Shown here: piece by piece, positions 16,065-25,359 of the stretch
Position numbering within the stretch: position 1 is the stretch's first letter
How the letters are laid out: every line of letters starts with the position of its first letter
DNA from: Parvibaculum lavamentivorans DS-1
GTDB lineage: Bacteria; Pseudomonadota; Alphaproteobacteria; Parvibaculales; Parvibaculaceae
NCBI RefSeq assembly: GCF_000017565.1
Contig: NC_009719.1
Span: 1,054,001-1,118,000 of the forward strand
Direction: 5' to 3'
DNA: 64,000 nt
Position numbers and translations under genes: made by a program
The notes under the pieces: model-generated
What the model was told of the DNA's origin: nothing
Databases searched by the model: none
Seen by the model: the letters and a program-made list of their open reading frames with translations, nothing else

Positions 16065-18539
16065 ATGAGCAAGCAACATTACCTCGATACCACCTCGCGC
16101 CTGGCCTTGGTTGTCATGGTTGCCGCGCTGATCGTGCCTGTGGGCACGCATGCGCAGGAAGTGGTGGATGACGACGTCCCGGTGATAGAGCCGTCGCCGG
16201 CTGAAACTTCCGCTCAGGTCAAGGAGATGACTGTCGTCTCCGAGCGTGACAAGGCGGGTCTACTGGAGCAGCAGCCAAGCGATCTGCTGTTCGGCATGAA
16301 AAAGCCGCTGCTGGAAACGCCGAGATCGGCGACCTTCGTCAGCGAGGAAACGCTGAGCACCTACGGCGTCACGACGGTTGACGACCTCGCCGCGGTGTCA
16401 CCCGGCACCTTCACCTCCTCCTTCTACGGCGTTGAAGGCGCGCTCAACGTGCGCGGTCTTCTTGCGGAAACCTATTTCCACGGCTTCAAGCGTATCGAAA
16501 ACCGGGGCACCTATCAGACGCCGCTCGGGGCCACCTCCCGCATCGACATTCTTCGCGGGCCACCCACGGCGAACTTCGGCCCTGGCAAGGTAGGCGGTCT
16601 TCTTAATCTGGAACCCAAGACGGCGAAGATCAGCGAAGAGGCTGGTTACATGACCGATGTGTCGGGCCAGGTTACAGGCACGCTCGGCTCGTACGACAAG
16701 AAGAACGGCAGCTTTGAAACGGGCATCCCGCTGAATTTCGGCAACACCGCCGGCGGTGTCTTCGTTTACGGTGAGATCGAGGACTCGGAAAGCTATTATC
16801 GGGGAATCAAGCCCGAGCATCAGCTCCTGCAGACCACCGCGCAGTTCGAAACCATGAACGGTTGGACCTATGGCGGCGGTGCCATGTACTACCAATCCGA
16901 AGGCTATGTGCAGACGCCGGGCTGGAACCGCGTCACACAGGATCTGATCGACAATGGCACCTACATCACGGGCACGAACTCCGGGCTCATTGACGCCAAT
17001 GGCAACGGCTATATCGACCGGGGGGAGCTGCCACCCGGCGGTCTTACCCACGCGCCGGAATGTTTCGGCGGCTGCGATGTTCCGCTCGTTTATCGTCAGC
17101 TCGACACCGGCGTGGGAACCACCAAACTCAGCAGCCGCGACGTCTACACCAGTCCGTTCGACTTTTCGGATACCACGACGCTCACGCTCTATGGCGATCT
17201 GATCAAGGCGTTTGACGATGGCTCCGAGCTGAAGATTCAGGCCTTCTACGACTCGCTCGATAACGAACGCTTCGTAAGCTATGGCTTCCCGGCCGACTAC
17301 GATTCCTACACGGTTGAAGGTCGTGTCAGCTACAACTTCGACGTCAAGGTGCCGGACTCGCCTCTCACCGCTGCCTTCAACGTCGGCGTCAGCCATCGTT
17401 ATTATGACGCCCAGAAGAAAGAGTCCTTCAACTATGGCGGTATCGCGCTCGACAGGCGCGACATCGCAAACGGGCCCACGCCGACCGACACCCTCGGTTC
17501 GCCCTTCTTGCCGGGCTCCGGCTACACCTGGGACTACAACAACAAGTCCACCTGGCACGATACCGGCCTCTTCGCCATGGCCGACTTCGACGTGGCCGAC
17601 AAGCTCCTCGTCACGCTCACCGGCCGTTACGACTGGTACAGCGTCGACTCCGAAGACACGGGCTCGCTCTGCTTCTGCACCCCTGGTCCGCAATCCGACA
17701 CAGACAGCGCCTTCACCTACAGCGCCATGGCTCTCTATAAGGGGCCGTATGGCATCCGGCCCTACATCACCTATGCGGAAACAACGGCCATTGAGTTCGG
17801 CCAGGCAGGCGACGTCTCGCCGACCACCGTTGCCAATGGTGATTGGCTTTCCGATGGCGATCTCGTTGAAGCGGGTATCAAGCTCGAAGCCTTCGATGGC
17901 GTCCTCACCGGCGCACTGGCGGCCTACCGCCAGCATCGCACTGTGCTCGACAATGTCGGTGGCGGTGTCGACGAAACGGAAGGCCAGGGCGTCGAGCTTG
18001 AGTTGCGTTATCTGGCGACCGAGAATCTCAGCTTCACCTTCGCGGGCAACGTCCAGAAGACGAAGTTTCTCGGCAGCTACGACGCCTTCTACTACTTCAC
18101 GCCGGCGACCTTCGGCTACAACCCGGCCGATTATTATGGTGCTGGCCTCGTGGGATACTCCTTCAGCGGCATCGCGGCCATCACCGGCGACAGCTACTAC
18201 GCCGGGGAGATCGAGGACCGTCGCATCCCCGAAAAAGTGCTGAGCCTCTTCGGTACCTACACCACCGATCAGTATGGCTGGGGACATGCCGGCACCACCT
18301 GGGGCGTGCGTTACGTCTCCGAGACAGCGGGCCTTGCCTCCGATCCTGTGAGGTATCCGGACTACTTCCTCGTCCAGGCCTCAGCCTATGCCGATCTCAA
18401 GAGCTGGCGCATAGCGCTCAACGTCGACAACGTTTTCGACGAGGAATATTTCACGCCCCTTCAGGACCTCTACGGCGACGTCGCCGTGTTGCCCGGCAAG
18501 GGACGCGAATGGCGTGTGACGGCGACCTACCGCTTCTGA
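16065..18539 (+). CDS. TonB-dependent outer membrane receptor
   Basis: An 824-residue ligand-gated porin. It has a signal peptide (about 1-30, ending THAQE), a possible TonB box near KEMTVVSE, a plug domain (about 60-190; TPRSATFVSEETL, NVRGLL, RIDILRGPP) and a 22-strand-type barrel ending in the aromatic TYRF. The plug resembles siderophore-receptor types, yet the genes downstream encode heterocycle- or amide-degrading enzymes and a private TonB complex, so a nitrogenous organic ligand is at least as likely as a siderophore. ATG at 16065 follows TGGGGGCG and directly starts the signal peptide; the longer frame to 15999 would begin inside the sigma-54 promoter. First gene of the operon. Confidence 0.9.
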   Translation: MSKQHYLDTTSRLALVVMVAALIVPVGTHAQEVVDDDVPVIEPSPAETSAQVKEMTVVSERDKAGLLEQQPSDLLFGMKKPLLETPRSATFVSEETLSTYGVTTVDDLAAVSPGTFTSSFYGVEGALNVRGLLAETYFHGFKRIENRGTYQTPLGATSRIDILRGPPTANFGPGKVGGLLNLEPKTAKISEEAGYMTDVSGQVTGTLGSYDKKNGSFETGIPLNFGNTAGGVFVYGEIEDSESYYRGIKPEHQLLQTTAQFETMNGWTYGGGAMYYQSEGYVQTPGWNRVTQDLIDNGTYITGTNSGLIDANGNGYIDRGELPPGGLTHAPECFGGCDVPLVYRQLDTGVGTTKLSSRDVYTSPFDFSDTTTLTLYGDLIKAFDDGSELKIQAFYDSLDNERFVSYGFPADYDSYTVEGRVSYNFDVKVPDSPLTAAFNVGVSHRYYDAQKKESFNYGGIALDRRDIANGPTPTDTLGSPFLPGSGYTWDYNNKSTWHDTGLFAMADFDVADKLLVTLTGRYDWYSVDSEDTGSLCFCTPGPQSDTDSAFTYSAMALYKGPYGIRPYITYAETTAIEFGQAGDVSPTTVANGDWLSDGDLVEAGIKLEAFDGVLTGALAAYRQHRTVLDNVGGGVDETEGQGVELELRYLATENLSFTFAGNVQKTKFLGSYDAFYYFTPATFGYNPADYYGAGLVGYSFSGIAAITGDSYYAGEIEDRRIPEKVLSLFGTYTTDQYGWGHAGTTWGVRYVSETAGLASDPVRYPDYFLVQASAYADLKSWRIALNVDNVFDEEYFTPLQDLYGDVAVLPGKGREWRVTATYRF

Positions 18540-18592
18540 GTATCGAAGCTTCGACCCTGTAACCCGAATAGATGATGTCTGGAGGCCAGCAG

Positions 18593-19930
18593 ATGAACGA
18601 CACGAAAGAAGTTGTGTATCCGTGGTTCGTCTTGCTGTCCTTCAGCGTCATGTTCTTTCTCGTGACGGCCGGCACCTTTACTTCGTTGGGGGTTGTGCTC
18701 CCCGATATGGTAAGTGAACTTGGCTGGGACTGGACCGCTGCCGGTCTCGGTTTCACGCTTCTCGGTGTCTCCTGCGGACTGTCGAGTTATCCGCCCGCCT
18801 ATATGATCCGCAAGTTCGGCGTGCGCGCGACGGTTCTCTTCGGCACGGTTATTCTCGTAGCGGGCTTCCTGCTTCTCTACATCGTCCAGGATGTCCCGAC
18901 ATACTTCATCGCGATGTTGCTTGCGGGCACGGGCTTCTCCTTCGTCGCGACTGTTCCCGGCACTTATATGATCGCCCGCTGCTTCAAAAAGCAGTCGATG
19001 GCTTTCGGCATCTATTTCACGATAGGCGGCGTCGGCGGTATAGCCGGTCCGCTGATCTACTTCGCCGCTGTCGGTGTCTGGGACGAGTGGCGCATGCACT
19101 GGATGATCGTCGCCATTTTAATGGCCGTTTCCGGAGTCATTACCGCCGCCTTCCTGCGAGAAGGCGAGGCAGAGGACCGTCGTGCAGACGTGATTGCGAA
19201 TGCTGCGGTGGATGAGTCCGCCTCCGGCGTCTATGTCACGCGACAGAAATGGACCGCAATGCAGGCGCTGCGCACGCCGCAGTTCTACATTATTGCGGCA
19301 GGATACGTGGCATTCCTGCTCTGCGGGATCACGGTCAACAGCCTTTCGGTAGGCCATCTGACCGAAATCGGTATCGGTATGGCGGTTGCGGGCGGGCTCC
19401 TCAGCTTCGAGTCCTTTCTCAATGCAGCCTCCCGCGCTGTCAGCGGCTTCATTGGCGAGTATGTCGATCCCAAACTCCTGTTGATCGTCTCGCTGGCGCT
19501 CCTGGTCGTGGGCATGATCGGTCTCGGCATCGGGACGACATGGCTCGCTCTCATGGTCTACGCGGTCGGCATCGGGATCGGCTACGGCACGACCTTTCTC
19601 GCAACGAGCGTGTTGCTGATGAATTACTTCGGCCGCAACGCCTATCTCGAACTCTTCTCCTTCATGAATGTCGCGGCGACGCTTGCCTCCTTCGGACCCT
19701 TCCTCGGCGGTTACCTCCGCGATGTCACAGGCACTTTTGTCTGGGCCTTCTTTCTGTATGCGCTCGTGCCGCTGGTCGTGATGATCGCCGTCTTCTTCAT
19801 GCGGCCGCCGGTGCGCAGCTCCGAAGAACTGGAGCGGGAGGAGGAAGCAGTGATGATCGCTGCCGCGCTCGCCCATGCCGGCGACATGGAAAGCGCGGCC
19901 GAGGGCGAACCCGTCGAGGTCCGCGCCTGA
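18593..19930 (+). CDS. MFS transporter
   Basis: A 445-residue major-facilitator permease with about 12 hydrophobic segments, interrupted by a charged central loop (about 190-220) and ending in an acidic cytoplasmic tail. Likely carries the compound delivered by the TonB receptor, or its product, across the inner membrane. ATG at 18593 has TGGAGG eight bases upstream; an earlier in-frame ATG lacks this. It lies 53 bases after the receptor and 49 before the RutA-like gene, in the same direction. It resembles oxalate/monocarboxylate-type MFS carriers in general pattern, but the substrate is unassigned. Classical rut operons use the unrelated RutG permease. Confidence 0.87.
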   Translation: MNDTKEVVYPWFVLLSFSVMFFLVTAGTFTSLGVVLPDMVSELGWDWTAAGLGFTLLGVSCGLSSYPPAYMIRKFGVRATVLFGTVILVAGFLLLYIVQDVPTYFIAMLLAGTGFSFVATVPGTYMIARCFKKQSMAFGIYFTIGGVGGIAGPLIYFAAVGVWDEWRMHWMIVAILMAVSGVITAAFLREGEAEDRRADVIANAAVDESASGVYVTRQKWTAMQALRTPQFYIIAAGYVAFLLCGITVNSLSVGHLTEIGIGMAVAGGLLSFESFLNAASRAVSGFIGEYVDPKLLLIVSLALLVVGMIGLGIGTTWLALMVYAVGIGIGYGTTFLATSVLLMNYFGRNAYLELFSFMNVAATLASFGPFLGGYLRDVTGTFVWAFFLYALVPLVVMIAVFFMRPPVRSSEELEREEEAVMIAAALAHAGDMESAAEGEPVEVRA

Positions 19931-19979
19931 CGCAGCAGGAAATATTGGTTTACCGGCGTAATACGAGGTCAAGAAAAGA

Positions 19980-21047
19980 ATGTCTTCTTCGAACGACAAG
20001 AAAGAATTCGGCGTCTTCCTGCCCATCGCCAATGGCGGTTGGATCATCTCGAAGAACACACCGCCGCTCGATGCTTCCTACAAACAGAATCGGGAAGCGG
20101 CGATGATTGCCGACGAAATCGGTCTCGATTTCATCATGTCGATGATGAAGTGGCGCGGCTTCGGTGGTGACACCGAGCATTGGGGGACCTCGCTCGAATC
20201 CATAACCATGATGGCGGGGATCGCCGAAGCGACCAAAAACGCGCGCATCATTGCAACCGTTCACACGCTGCTTCAAAACCCCGCCGTGGTCGCAAAGATG
20301 ATCACGACGCTTGACCATATCTCCGGCGGACGCGCCGGTCTCAACATCGTGTCCGGTGCCTTCAAGGACGAGTTCGACCAGATGGGCGCCTGGCCGGCCG
20401 ATCTCGACCATGACGGCCGCTACCGCTATGCCGAGGAATGGACGAAACTCGTGAGGACAATGTGGGAAAAGGACCACGTCGACCACGACGGTGAATTTTT
20501 TAAATTCAAGGATTGCGTCTCCGAACCGAAACCCATGTCGAGCCCGCGCCCTTATCTTATTTGCGCGGGGCAATCCGAACGCGGCTTGCGTTTTACCGTT
20601 CAGAACACGGATGCTTGTTTCATCGGGGGCAAGACCGCCGAAGACACCCTCCGCATCAGCCGGCTCGCACGCCGCGTTGCCGCTGAGTACGACACGACTA
20701 TCCGCGTCTTTGCCATGAGCACGATCGTCTTCGGTGAGACCGACGAGGAAGCGGCCGAGACGGTCAGCTACTACAAGCAGGGCCTCGATTGGGGCGCCGT
20801 GCAGGGCATGATGCGCAGCTACGGCATGGAGGCCGATGGGAGCTCCAGCGTGATGGGGGAGAAGGCAAAGGAAACCTTCATGACGCACACGGTCGCCGGC
20901 ACGCCCGCAACATGCCTCGAGAAGCTCAAGGAGCAGATTGAGGGCTGCGAACTTGACGGCATCATGACGATCTATCCCGACTATGTGAAAGGGCTGACGA
21001 TCTTCGGCAAGGAAGTGTTGCCCGGCCTCAAGGCGCATTTCGCATGA
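19980..21047 (+). CDS. RutA-like flavin-dependent monooxygenase (LLM class)
   Basis: A 355-residue bacterial-luciferase-fold oxygenase that follows the pattern of RutA, the pyrimidine oxygenase that opens uracil at the N3-C4 amide. Shared features, compared from memory: FGVFLPIANGGWIIS at the N-terminus, MMKWRGFGG, DHISGGRAGLNIVSG and YLICAGQSERGL. T96 and N122 lie where RutA has its oxygen-handling Thr and Asn. It needs reduced FMN, which the RutF-like gene downstream can supply. The stop overlaps the next start by four bases (ATGA), so it is translationally coupled to the RutB-like gene. The ring or amide substrate is not known; the missing RutC/D/E argues against plain uracil. Confidence 0.85.
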   Translation: MSSSNDKKEFGVFLPIANGGWIISKNTPPLDASYKQNREAAMIADEIGLDFIMSMMKWRGFGGDTEHWGTSLESITMMAGIAEATKNARIIATVHTLLQNPAVVAKMITTLDHISGGRAGLNIVSGAFKDEFDQMGAWPADLDHDGRYRYAEEWTKLVRTMWEKDHVDHDGEFFKFKDCVSEPKPMSSPRPYLICAGQSERGLRFTVQNTDACFIGGKTAEDTLRISRLARRVAAEYDTTIRVFAMSTIVFGETDEEAAETVSYYKQGLDWGAVQGMMRSYGMEADGSSSVMGEKAKETFMTHTVAGTPATCLEKLKEQIEGCELDGIMTIYPDYVKGLTIFGKEVLPGLKAHFA

Positions 21048-21718
21048 ACGCGGTGATGAACAACGACCCGGTCACTACCGGTCTGGATGGGCTCGCGGAT
21101 TGGATCGGTCCGAAGCGAACGGCGCTTTGCATCATCGACATTCAGGCCGACTTCGCGGCGCCCGATGGCCTTATGGCGAGCTTCGGCGTCGATATGAGCA
21201 GCGTGCCGGAAGCCATCGCGAATGCGGAAAGGCTCATCGCCGCCGCGCGTGAGGCGGCTGTGCCGGTGATCTTCATCGGCCTCGAAACCAGCGCCGAAAC
21301 GGATTCACCCGTCTGGACAGAACGAATGCGCCGCCGCGATGGCGATCCCGAAGCCGAAAGCAATGTCTGTCGTGCGGGTACATCGGGTGCGGCCTTCTAC
21401 GGACCCCAGCCCCAACCGGGCGACGTCGTAGTGATGAAGCCGAAATACAGCGCCTTCCACGCGACGTCCTTTTCCAGGGTTCTCGAAGAGAAGGGCGTCG
21501 ATACGCTCGTTGTCTGCGGCCTCACGACTGAATGCTGCATCGGCAATACGGTGTCCGACGCATTCCATCGCGACTACCACGTCATTATCGCTGACGATGC
21601 CTGCGCCGCTTATGGCGAAGATATTCATCGCGCCGCCATTGCCATACTCGAACTCAACTGCGCCATCTTGCGCAGCACAGCGGAAATCGAAGCCGCATGG
21701 AGCAAGGCTCATGGCTGA
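21044..21718 (+). CDS. isochorismatase-fold amidohydrolase, RutB-like
   Basis: A 224-residue cysteine hydrolase. The catalytic triad Asp-Lys-Cys is visible: D in CIIDIQADF, K in MKPKYSAF, C in CGLTTECCIGNT. In the Rut pathway the equivalent RutB hydrolyses ureidoacrylate peracid; other members act on N-carbamoyl compounds and nicotinamide. Here it should cleave the amide or carbamoyl group exposed by the upstream monooxygenase. Its ATG overlaps the previous stop, and its end overlaps the M20 hydrolase start by 8 bases, so three enzymes are tightly coupled. Length is usual for the family. Confidence 0.86.
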   Translation: MNAVMNNDPVTTGLDGLADWIGPKRTALCIIDIQADFAAPDGLMASFGVDMSSVPEAIANAERLIAAAREAAVPVIFIGLETSAETDSPVWTERMRRRDGDPEAESNVCRAGTSGAAFYGPQPQPGDVVVMKPKYSAFHATSFSRVLEEKGVDTLVVCGLTTECCIGNTVSDAFHRDYHVIIADDACAAYGEDIHRAAIAILELNCAILRSTAEIEAAWSKAHG

Positions 21719-23081
21719 CCTCCTCAAGATCGACGCAAAAGCGCCCTATCGAGTGACGGACGAGGAACGAGCCGCGATTGCCGCCGCCATCGACGAAGAC
21801 GAACTCTGCAGGCTTGCGCTTGAGCTCGGCAATATTCCGAGCCCATCGCGAAGCGAAGCGGCCGCTAGTCAATATGTCTTCGACTGGATGCAGCGCGAGG
21901 GGTTCAACCCGCGCACAGCCGGTGCCACGCCGGAACGTCAGAACGTCATAGGCGAATATGGAGGGAGCGCCGAAGGCGCGAACCTTCTATTCACGGCGCA
22001 TCTCGATACCGAGAGCCCGACCTATGAGCCGGATCTGGACAACGCCAAATATCGTCCCGAAACGCTCGCGAACCGTGAATGGCTGGAATGCTGGCTTGAA
22101 GACGGCAAGCTGTTCGGCTACCCGATTGCAAACGACCGCGGCCCCATGAGTTGCTTCATGATCGCGGCAAAAGCGTTGCGCAAGGCGGGTATTCCGCTTG
22201 CGGGGAAACTCTATCTCACGGCTTGTCCCGGCGAGATCGGGCCTGAACCTATCGAGGACAGGAAGGGCATCGACTATCTCGGCAAGGATATCGGCGCGCA
22301 CTATCTTTTCCATCATGGTGGCGTTGCGCCGGACTATGCCATCGCCGCGGAAGGCTGCGATTTCGGCCTCACCTGGATTGGCTGCGGCTACGCCGTTTTC
22401 CGTATTCGCATTTTTGGACAGGGCGTATTCACGCCCATTCTCGATTATCCCGGGGATCCCCTCCAGCACCCTAATCCGATCTATCGCCTCGGCCCGATCA
22501 TCGAGGCGCTCCATGATTGGGGCATGACCTATCCCGACCGCCATCGTTATGAAAGCGCAGGCGGGATTTCGGTCCCCAAGACGCAGATCGATTCCATCAA
22601 GGCCGGTATCCCTTATTCCTTCGGAACGGGAACGGAGGTCGTCTCGATCTATCTTGAAGCAGGACTGACGCCGCGTCAGAAGGCAGCGGATGTGCAGCAC
22701 GAACTCGCGGCGCTCATGCGGCAGTTCGATATCGAAGGCTTCGACATCGAACCCATGGTCGTGCGCCACGGCTTCGAAGCAGACGCGCAGGATGTCGCGC
22801 CGCTCGTCGCCGCCGTTGCGGACGCGACGGAGTTCACGCTCGGCGAGAAGCTGCAGCGTGCCAACCCCGTCTATTCGAGCATGTGGCGCGACCAGAACGT
22901 CTTCAATATGCATCGCATTCCGGCTGTGACCACGGGCATGCCCCGTTGGCGGCCAACCCCCGGGGACATGGCGAAGAGCGCATTGATCTATGCCCTGACT
23001 GCGCTCTCGATCTGCGGCCGCGCGCCGGAAGAAGCGAGCAAGGCCGCTTACAAGCCGGTCTATGGCGACAATCCATTCTGA
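21711..23081 (+). CDS. M20-family metallohydrolase
   Basis: A 456-residue ArgE/DapE/ACY1-type hydrolase. Seen: the first metal-binding HLDTES, a second Asp in ANDRGPMSC, the catalytic or metal Glu region CPGEIGPEP, and a following AAEGCDF. The family cleaves amide or carbamoyl bonds with two zinc ions. ATG at 21711 overlaps the RutB-like gene; the frame is open further upstream, but that part is the shadow of the previous gene. In a rut-like context it may release the final amine or acid and take the place of RutC/RutD/RutE. That role is inference. The central lid domain (about 190-320) is present, so it is not truncated. Confidence 0.84.
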   Translation: MADLLKIDAKAPYRVTDEERAAIAAAIDEDELCRLALELGNIPSPSRSEAAASQYVFDWMQREGFNPRTAGATPERQNVIGEYGGSAEGANLLFTAHLDTESPTYEPDLDNAKYRPETLANREWLECWLEDGKLFGYPIANDRGPMSCFMIAAKALRKAGIPLAGKLYLTACPGEIGPEPIEDRKGIDYLGKDIGAHYLFHHGGVAPDYAIAAEGCDFGLTWIGCGYAVFRIRIFGQGVFTPILDYPGDPLQHPNPIYRLGPIIEALHDWGMTYPDRHRYESAGGISVPKTQIDSIKAGIPYSFGTGTEVVSIYLEAGLTPRQKAADVQHELAALMRQFDIEGFDIEPMVVRHGFEADAQDVAPLVAAVADATEFTLGEKLQRANPVYSSMWRDQNVFNMHRIPAVTTGMPRWRPTPGDMAKSALIYALTALSICGRAPEEASKAAYKPVYGDNPF

Positions 23082-23111
23082 AGCGATGGCAAGAACAGTG
23101 AGACAGTGAGT

Positions 23112-23633
23112 ATGAGCCAGACTTCAAAACAAGAACAAGGATCGGTTGATCCCGCGACCTACCGAAAAGCGCTCGGAACCTTCGTCACCGGGGTAACCGT
23201 CGTCACAACGGTATTGGGCGGCGTCCCCGTTGGCACAACCGTCAGCGCCGTCTCCGCGCTGTCTCTCTCGCCGCCGCTCATTCTTGTCTCGCTGGCGCGC
23301 AAGAGCGAAACGCTGGCGCAGATCAAGCGCGCCGGCATTTTCGCCGTGAACATTCTCTCGGATGGGCAGAACGACATCGCGGCCTGCTTTGCGACAGCTG
23401 CAGGCGCGGCAAAGTTCGACGGCATCGACTACAGCTACGGACAGAATGGCGCGCCAGTCCTTGCAGGGGCGGGCGCCACGATTGAATGCGATCTCGAGGA
23501 CTGCTTCTCAGGCGGTGACCACGAGATCCTCGTGGGTCTCGTTCGAAATGCAACTGTCGAAGGCGACCCGGCGCCGCTTGTCTATTTCCGCGGCAGATTT
23601 TTCGGGCTCGGCGGTGGAAACGCCGAGGTCTGA
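23112..23633 (+). CDS. flavin reductase, RutF/HpaC-like
   Basis: A 173-residue NAD(P)H:FMN oxidoreductase of the split-barrel family. Seen: YRKALGTFVTGVTVVTT, SLSPPLILVSLARKSETL and FAVNILSDGQ, which form the flavin pocket in this family. It would hand reduced FMN to the RutA-like oxygenase encoded two genes upstream, as RutF does for RutA. ATG at 23112 is preferred over the GTG six bases earlier; the upstream AGTGAGT is a weak ribosome site. It starts 30 bases after the M20 gene, on the same strand. Confidence 0.86.
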   Translation: MSQTSKQEQGSVDPATYRKALGTFVTGVTVVTTVLGGVPVGTTVSAVSALSLSPPLILVSLARKSETLAQIKRAGIFAVNILSDGQNDIAACFATAAGAAKFDGIDYSYGQNGAPVLAGAGATIECDLEDCFSGGDHEILVGLVRNATVEGDPAPLVYFRGRFFGLGGGNAEV

Positions 23634-23656
23634 AGGAGAAGAGATCGGCATCTTTT

Positions 23657-23684
23657 ATGCATGAGCAAACCTGAAGGCATGCAT
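23657..23684. promoter_or_regulatory. paired ATGCATG/CATGCAT arms before tonB
   Basis: ATGCATG at 23657-23663 and CATGCAT at 23678-23684 are inverted copies whose centres are 21 bases apart, two DNA turns, in the 101-base gap before tonB. This could be an operator giving the TonB complex separate control. Confidence 0.3.
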
Positions 23685-23734
23685 TGAAGGTCCCGACGTG
23701 ACTTGCGAAATGACTGCCTGGAAGTGACTGGATA

Positions 23735-24361
23735 ATGAGTACGCTTGATTTTCGTGAAGGACATCCGTCGTCGAGCCGCGTTGTCGGGCTTGCGGCGGTC
23801 ATCGGCCTGCATCTTCTTTTGTTGTGGGCACTGCTGAGTGGCCTCGCGCGCGACGTCGTGGAGGCTGTCCAGGAGCCCCTTCAGGTCGCGTTGATCGCAG
23901 AAGCACCGAAAGAAGCGCCGCCCGCGCCTCCGCCCCCCGAAATCGTGAAGCCCCCCGAGGCATATGTGCCGCCGCCGGTGGTGAAGAAGGCCCCGCCGCT
24001 CACCCCGCAGAAAACCATCCAGCAGGTGCAGCCGGCGAAGCCGGAGCCGCAGCCGGTCGTTGCAGAGCAGAGGCCTATATTGCCTCGCGCCGATCCGAGC
24101 CACGGCAACACGCAGCCGCCTTATCCGCCCGCCTCGCGGCGCATGGGCGAGGAAGGCCGCGTGATCCTTCTTCTCTACGTTTCGGAAGACGGCCGCGTGA
24201 CCGACGGGAAGATCGACAAGTCGAGCGGCTTCGAGCGCCTCGACAAGGTTGCGCTGGTTCATGCGCGGCGTACCTGGCGCTTCCTGCCGGCGACGAAAGA
24301 CGGAGCGCCGGTGGGGCATTGGATGAAGTTCGCCGTGAACTTCAAGCTGACCGACGGCTAG
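23735..24361 (+). CDS. tonB: TonB energy-transducing protein
   Basis: A 208-residue periplasm-spanning protein: one N-terminal membrane anchor (about 16-38, VVGLAAVIGLHLLLLWALL), a Pro/Glu/Lys-rich stretch (about 55-125), and a C-terminal TonB fold (about 130-208) with PPYPPASRRMGEEGRV and WRFLPATKDG. It carries proton-motive energy from ExbB/ExbD to the receptor. ATG at 23735. Being in the same run as the receptor at 16065 and the enzymes, it is probably dedicated to this substrate, though it may serve other receptors. Confidence 0.9.
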   Translation: MSTLDFREGHPSSSRVVGLAAVIGLHLLLLWALLSGLARDVVEAVQEPLQVALIAEAPKEAPPAPPPPEIVKPPEAYVPPPVVKKAPPLTPQKTIQQVQPAKPEPQPVVAEQRPILPRADPSHGNTQPPYPPASRRMGEEGRVILLLYVSEDGRVTDGKIDKSSGFERLDKVALVHARRTWRFLPATKDGAPVGHWMKFAVNFKLTDG

Positions 24362-24431
24362 CGGCGAAAACCGGTAACGCCCGAGACACAAAAAACCTTG
24401 AATGAGACAAGTCAGTACAGAGGACCAAGTA

Positions 24432-25331
24432 ATGAAGACCCGGACCATTCAGATCAGCCGCCTTTTTGGGGCCTTCGCGCTCGCTTTCGTTCTCTCGGCA
24501 GGACTGACATTCGTCGGCACGCCTGTTGAGGCACAGCAACAGCAAGCGGCACCTCTCGCGGATGAAGCACCGGCGGAAGACGCGGCGGATAATGCCGAGG
24601 TAGAAACTGCAGACGGGGAGAGTGCGCCGTCGGATACAACAGAGGAAACATCCCCTGGGCCAACAGCCGCAGAGACCAATCCTTATGGTCTGAGCGCGCT
24701 GTGGGAGCAGGGAGACTTTGTCTCCAAGGCAACGCTTCTCATCCTCGCCATCATGTCGATGGGCTCCTGGTACGTGCTCATCACCAAACTCTTCGAGCAG
24801 CGCCGCCTGTTTGATCAGTTCAACCGGGTGATCAAGCTCTTCGCGCCAACGGATACGCTGCGGGCGGGCATCGAAGCGCTGCCGAAGCGCAACTCCTATC
24901 GCGCGATTGCGGAAGACGGTGAAGAGGCCGTTGCCCAGTTCAACAAGGGGTTGAGCAGCGAGGTTACGCTTTCCGAGTGGTCGACGGCTGCACTCAACCG
25001 CGCGGTGGACACGCTGGCGGCGAAGCTACAGGGCGGTCTCGCTTTCCTTGCGACGGTCGGCTCCACCGCCCCGTTTGTCGGTCTCTTCGGCACGGTCTGG
25101 GGCATCTACCACGCGCTGGTTGCGATCGGCGTCTCGGGGCAGGCCTCTATCGACAAGGTGGCGGGCCCGGTTGGTGAAGCCCTTATCATGACGGCCATCG
25201 GTCTCGCCGTCGCCGTGCCTGCTGTGCTCGGTTACAATCTGCTCACCCGCCGCAACAAGGGCGTCGTCTCGCATGCCCGCCGTTTCGCGACGGAAGTCCA
25301 TCTCCGCATTCTCTCTGGCAAGGTCGCCTGA
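24432..25331 (+). CDS. exbB: ExbB proton-channel protein with long N-terminal extension
   Basis: A 299-residue ExbB/TolQ-type membrane protein. Residues 1-35 form a cleavable-looking signal, followed by a Gln/Ala/Glu/Asp-rich segment (about 36-90). The ExbB core then has three membrane helices; the signature stretch TVGSTAPFVGLFGTVWGIYHAL and the closing IGLAVAVPAVLGYNLL line the proton path. The periplasmic acidic extension is seen in some alphaproteobacterial ExbBs and is absent from E. coli ExbB. ATG at 24432 follows AGAGGA by eight bases, and an earlier ATG at 24402 lacks a signal-like start. Confidence 0.88.
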   Translation: MKTRTIQISRLFGAFALAFVLSAGLTFVGTPVEAQQQQAAPLADEAPAEDAADNAEVETADGESAPSDTTEETSPGPTAAETNPYGLSALWEQGDFVSKATLLILAIMSMGSWYVLITKLFEQRRLFDQFNRVIKLFAPTDTLRAGIEALPKRNSYRAIAEDGEEAVAQFNKGLSSEVTLSEWSTAALNRAVDTLAAKLQGGLAFLATVGSTAPFVGLFGTVWGIYHALVAIGVSGQASIDKVAGPVGEALIMTAIGLAVAVPAVLGYNLLTRRNKGVVSHARRFATEVHLRILSGKVA

Positions 25332-25359
25332 CGCGGGCTCTGAAAGGACGGGTGCTCAC

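Noticed and set aside
16398-18287. 629-residue minus-strand frame inside the TonB receptor
   Set aside because: Antisense shadow: composition is unnatural and the plus strand has plug, barrel and signal peptide.
16065-18539. Assignment of the receptor as a siderophore receptor
   Set aside because: The plug pattern allows it, but there is no visible Fur box, no siderophore gene, and the operon partners are degradative enzymes under a sigma-54-like promoter; kept as an alternative only.
19980-23633. Calling the cluster a true rut (uracil) operon
   Set aside because: RutC, RutD, RutE and RutG are missing and an M20 hydrolase is present, so only rut-like naming is justified.
23647-23660. Sigma-54-like GG-N10-GC before tonB
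   Set aside because: The -12 element reads ATGC and the -24 element CGGCAT; the match is not better than chance.
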